The position numbers were made by a program, and so were the translations under genes. A stretch of DNA of 5,985 bases from Candidatus Gallibacteroides avistercoris. Its GTDB lineage: Bacteria; Bacteroidota; Bacteroidia; Bacteroidales; CHK158-818. The notes under the pieces were generated by a model that saw only the letters and a program-made list of their open reading frames with translations, searched no databases and was not told the DNA's origin. The DNA is taken from assembly GCA_018714665.1 (NCBI GenBank), contig DVNA01000199.1, forward strand, positions 1 through 5,985, written 5' to 3'. Shown in pieces: positions 5,964-5,985 of the stretch; the first letter of the stretch is position 1, and each line of letters begins with the position of its first letter.

Positions 5964-5985
5964 AACCGGTTAAATAGATAAAGAG

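Larger units (their letters stand above)
5847..5985 (+). promoter_or_regulatory. Regulatory region upstream of a gene beyond the window
   Basis: These 139 bp after the regulator stop codon contain no ORF and no clear terminator hairpin. They hold two perfect -7-type boxes on the plus strand, a 12-bp inverted repeat (5853-5864 with 5951-5962) and the palindrome AACCGGTT at 5964-5971. The density of promoter-like signals points to a gene starting just past the window end on the same strand. Its identity cannot be seen. Confidence 0.55.

Overview
The window looks like a chromosomal segment of a member of the Bacteroidota, probably Bacteroidales; no genus can be named. The signs are several perfect Bacteroidota-type -7 promoter boxes (TAnnTTTG), start codons preceded by A-rich tracts instead of strong Shine-Dalgarno sequences, moderate-GC genes separated by very AT-rich spacers, and a long-form class I mannose-6-phosphate isomerase of the kind I know from Bacteroides and relatives. 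No RNA gene, insertion sequence, CRISPR array or phage gene is visible.

Layout. Positions 3-1250 (+) hold the 3' part of a gene that begins before the window; it carries a LamG/concanavalin A-like domain and a C-terminal beta-rich segment of unknown role. It converges on a minus-strand gene (1337-1972) for an exported nitroreductase-family protein. Between the two stop codons lies a perfect 52-bp palindrome (1270-1321), best read as a bidirectional terminator. The nitroreductase gene diverges from a plus-strand unit across a 217-bp AT-rich region (1973-2189) that has one -7 box pointing each way.

The plus-strand unit contains a long mannose-6-phosphate isomerase (2190-3935), a ROK-family sugar kinase (3957-5060) and a GntR/HutC-type repressor with a UTRA effector domain (5115-5846). 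The spacers are 21 and 54 bp and show no promoter or terminator, so the three are probably one operon. The simplest reading is a self-regulated hexose module: the kinase phosphorylates a hexose (mannose is the obvious candidate), the isomerase links the product to fructose 6-phosphate, and the regulator senses a sugar or sugar phosphate. The last 139 bp (5847-5985) look like the promoter region of a following gene outside the window. They hold two perfect -7 boxes, a 12-bp inverted repeat and a palindrome at the predicted start of transcription, so this may be a regulated transporter or outer-membrane uptake gene.

Points most worth a second look are the roughly 230-residue N-terminal extension of the isomerase, which resembles a uridine-kinase-like fold with a degenerate P-loop; the ROK kinase, which lacks the usual ROK zinc-binding signature; and a short sequence, TATACATT, that recurs in intergenic regions and could be the operator of the GntR protein.
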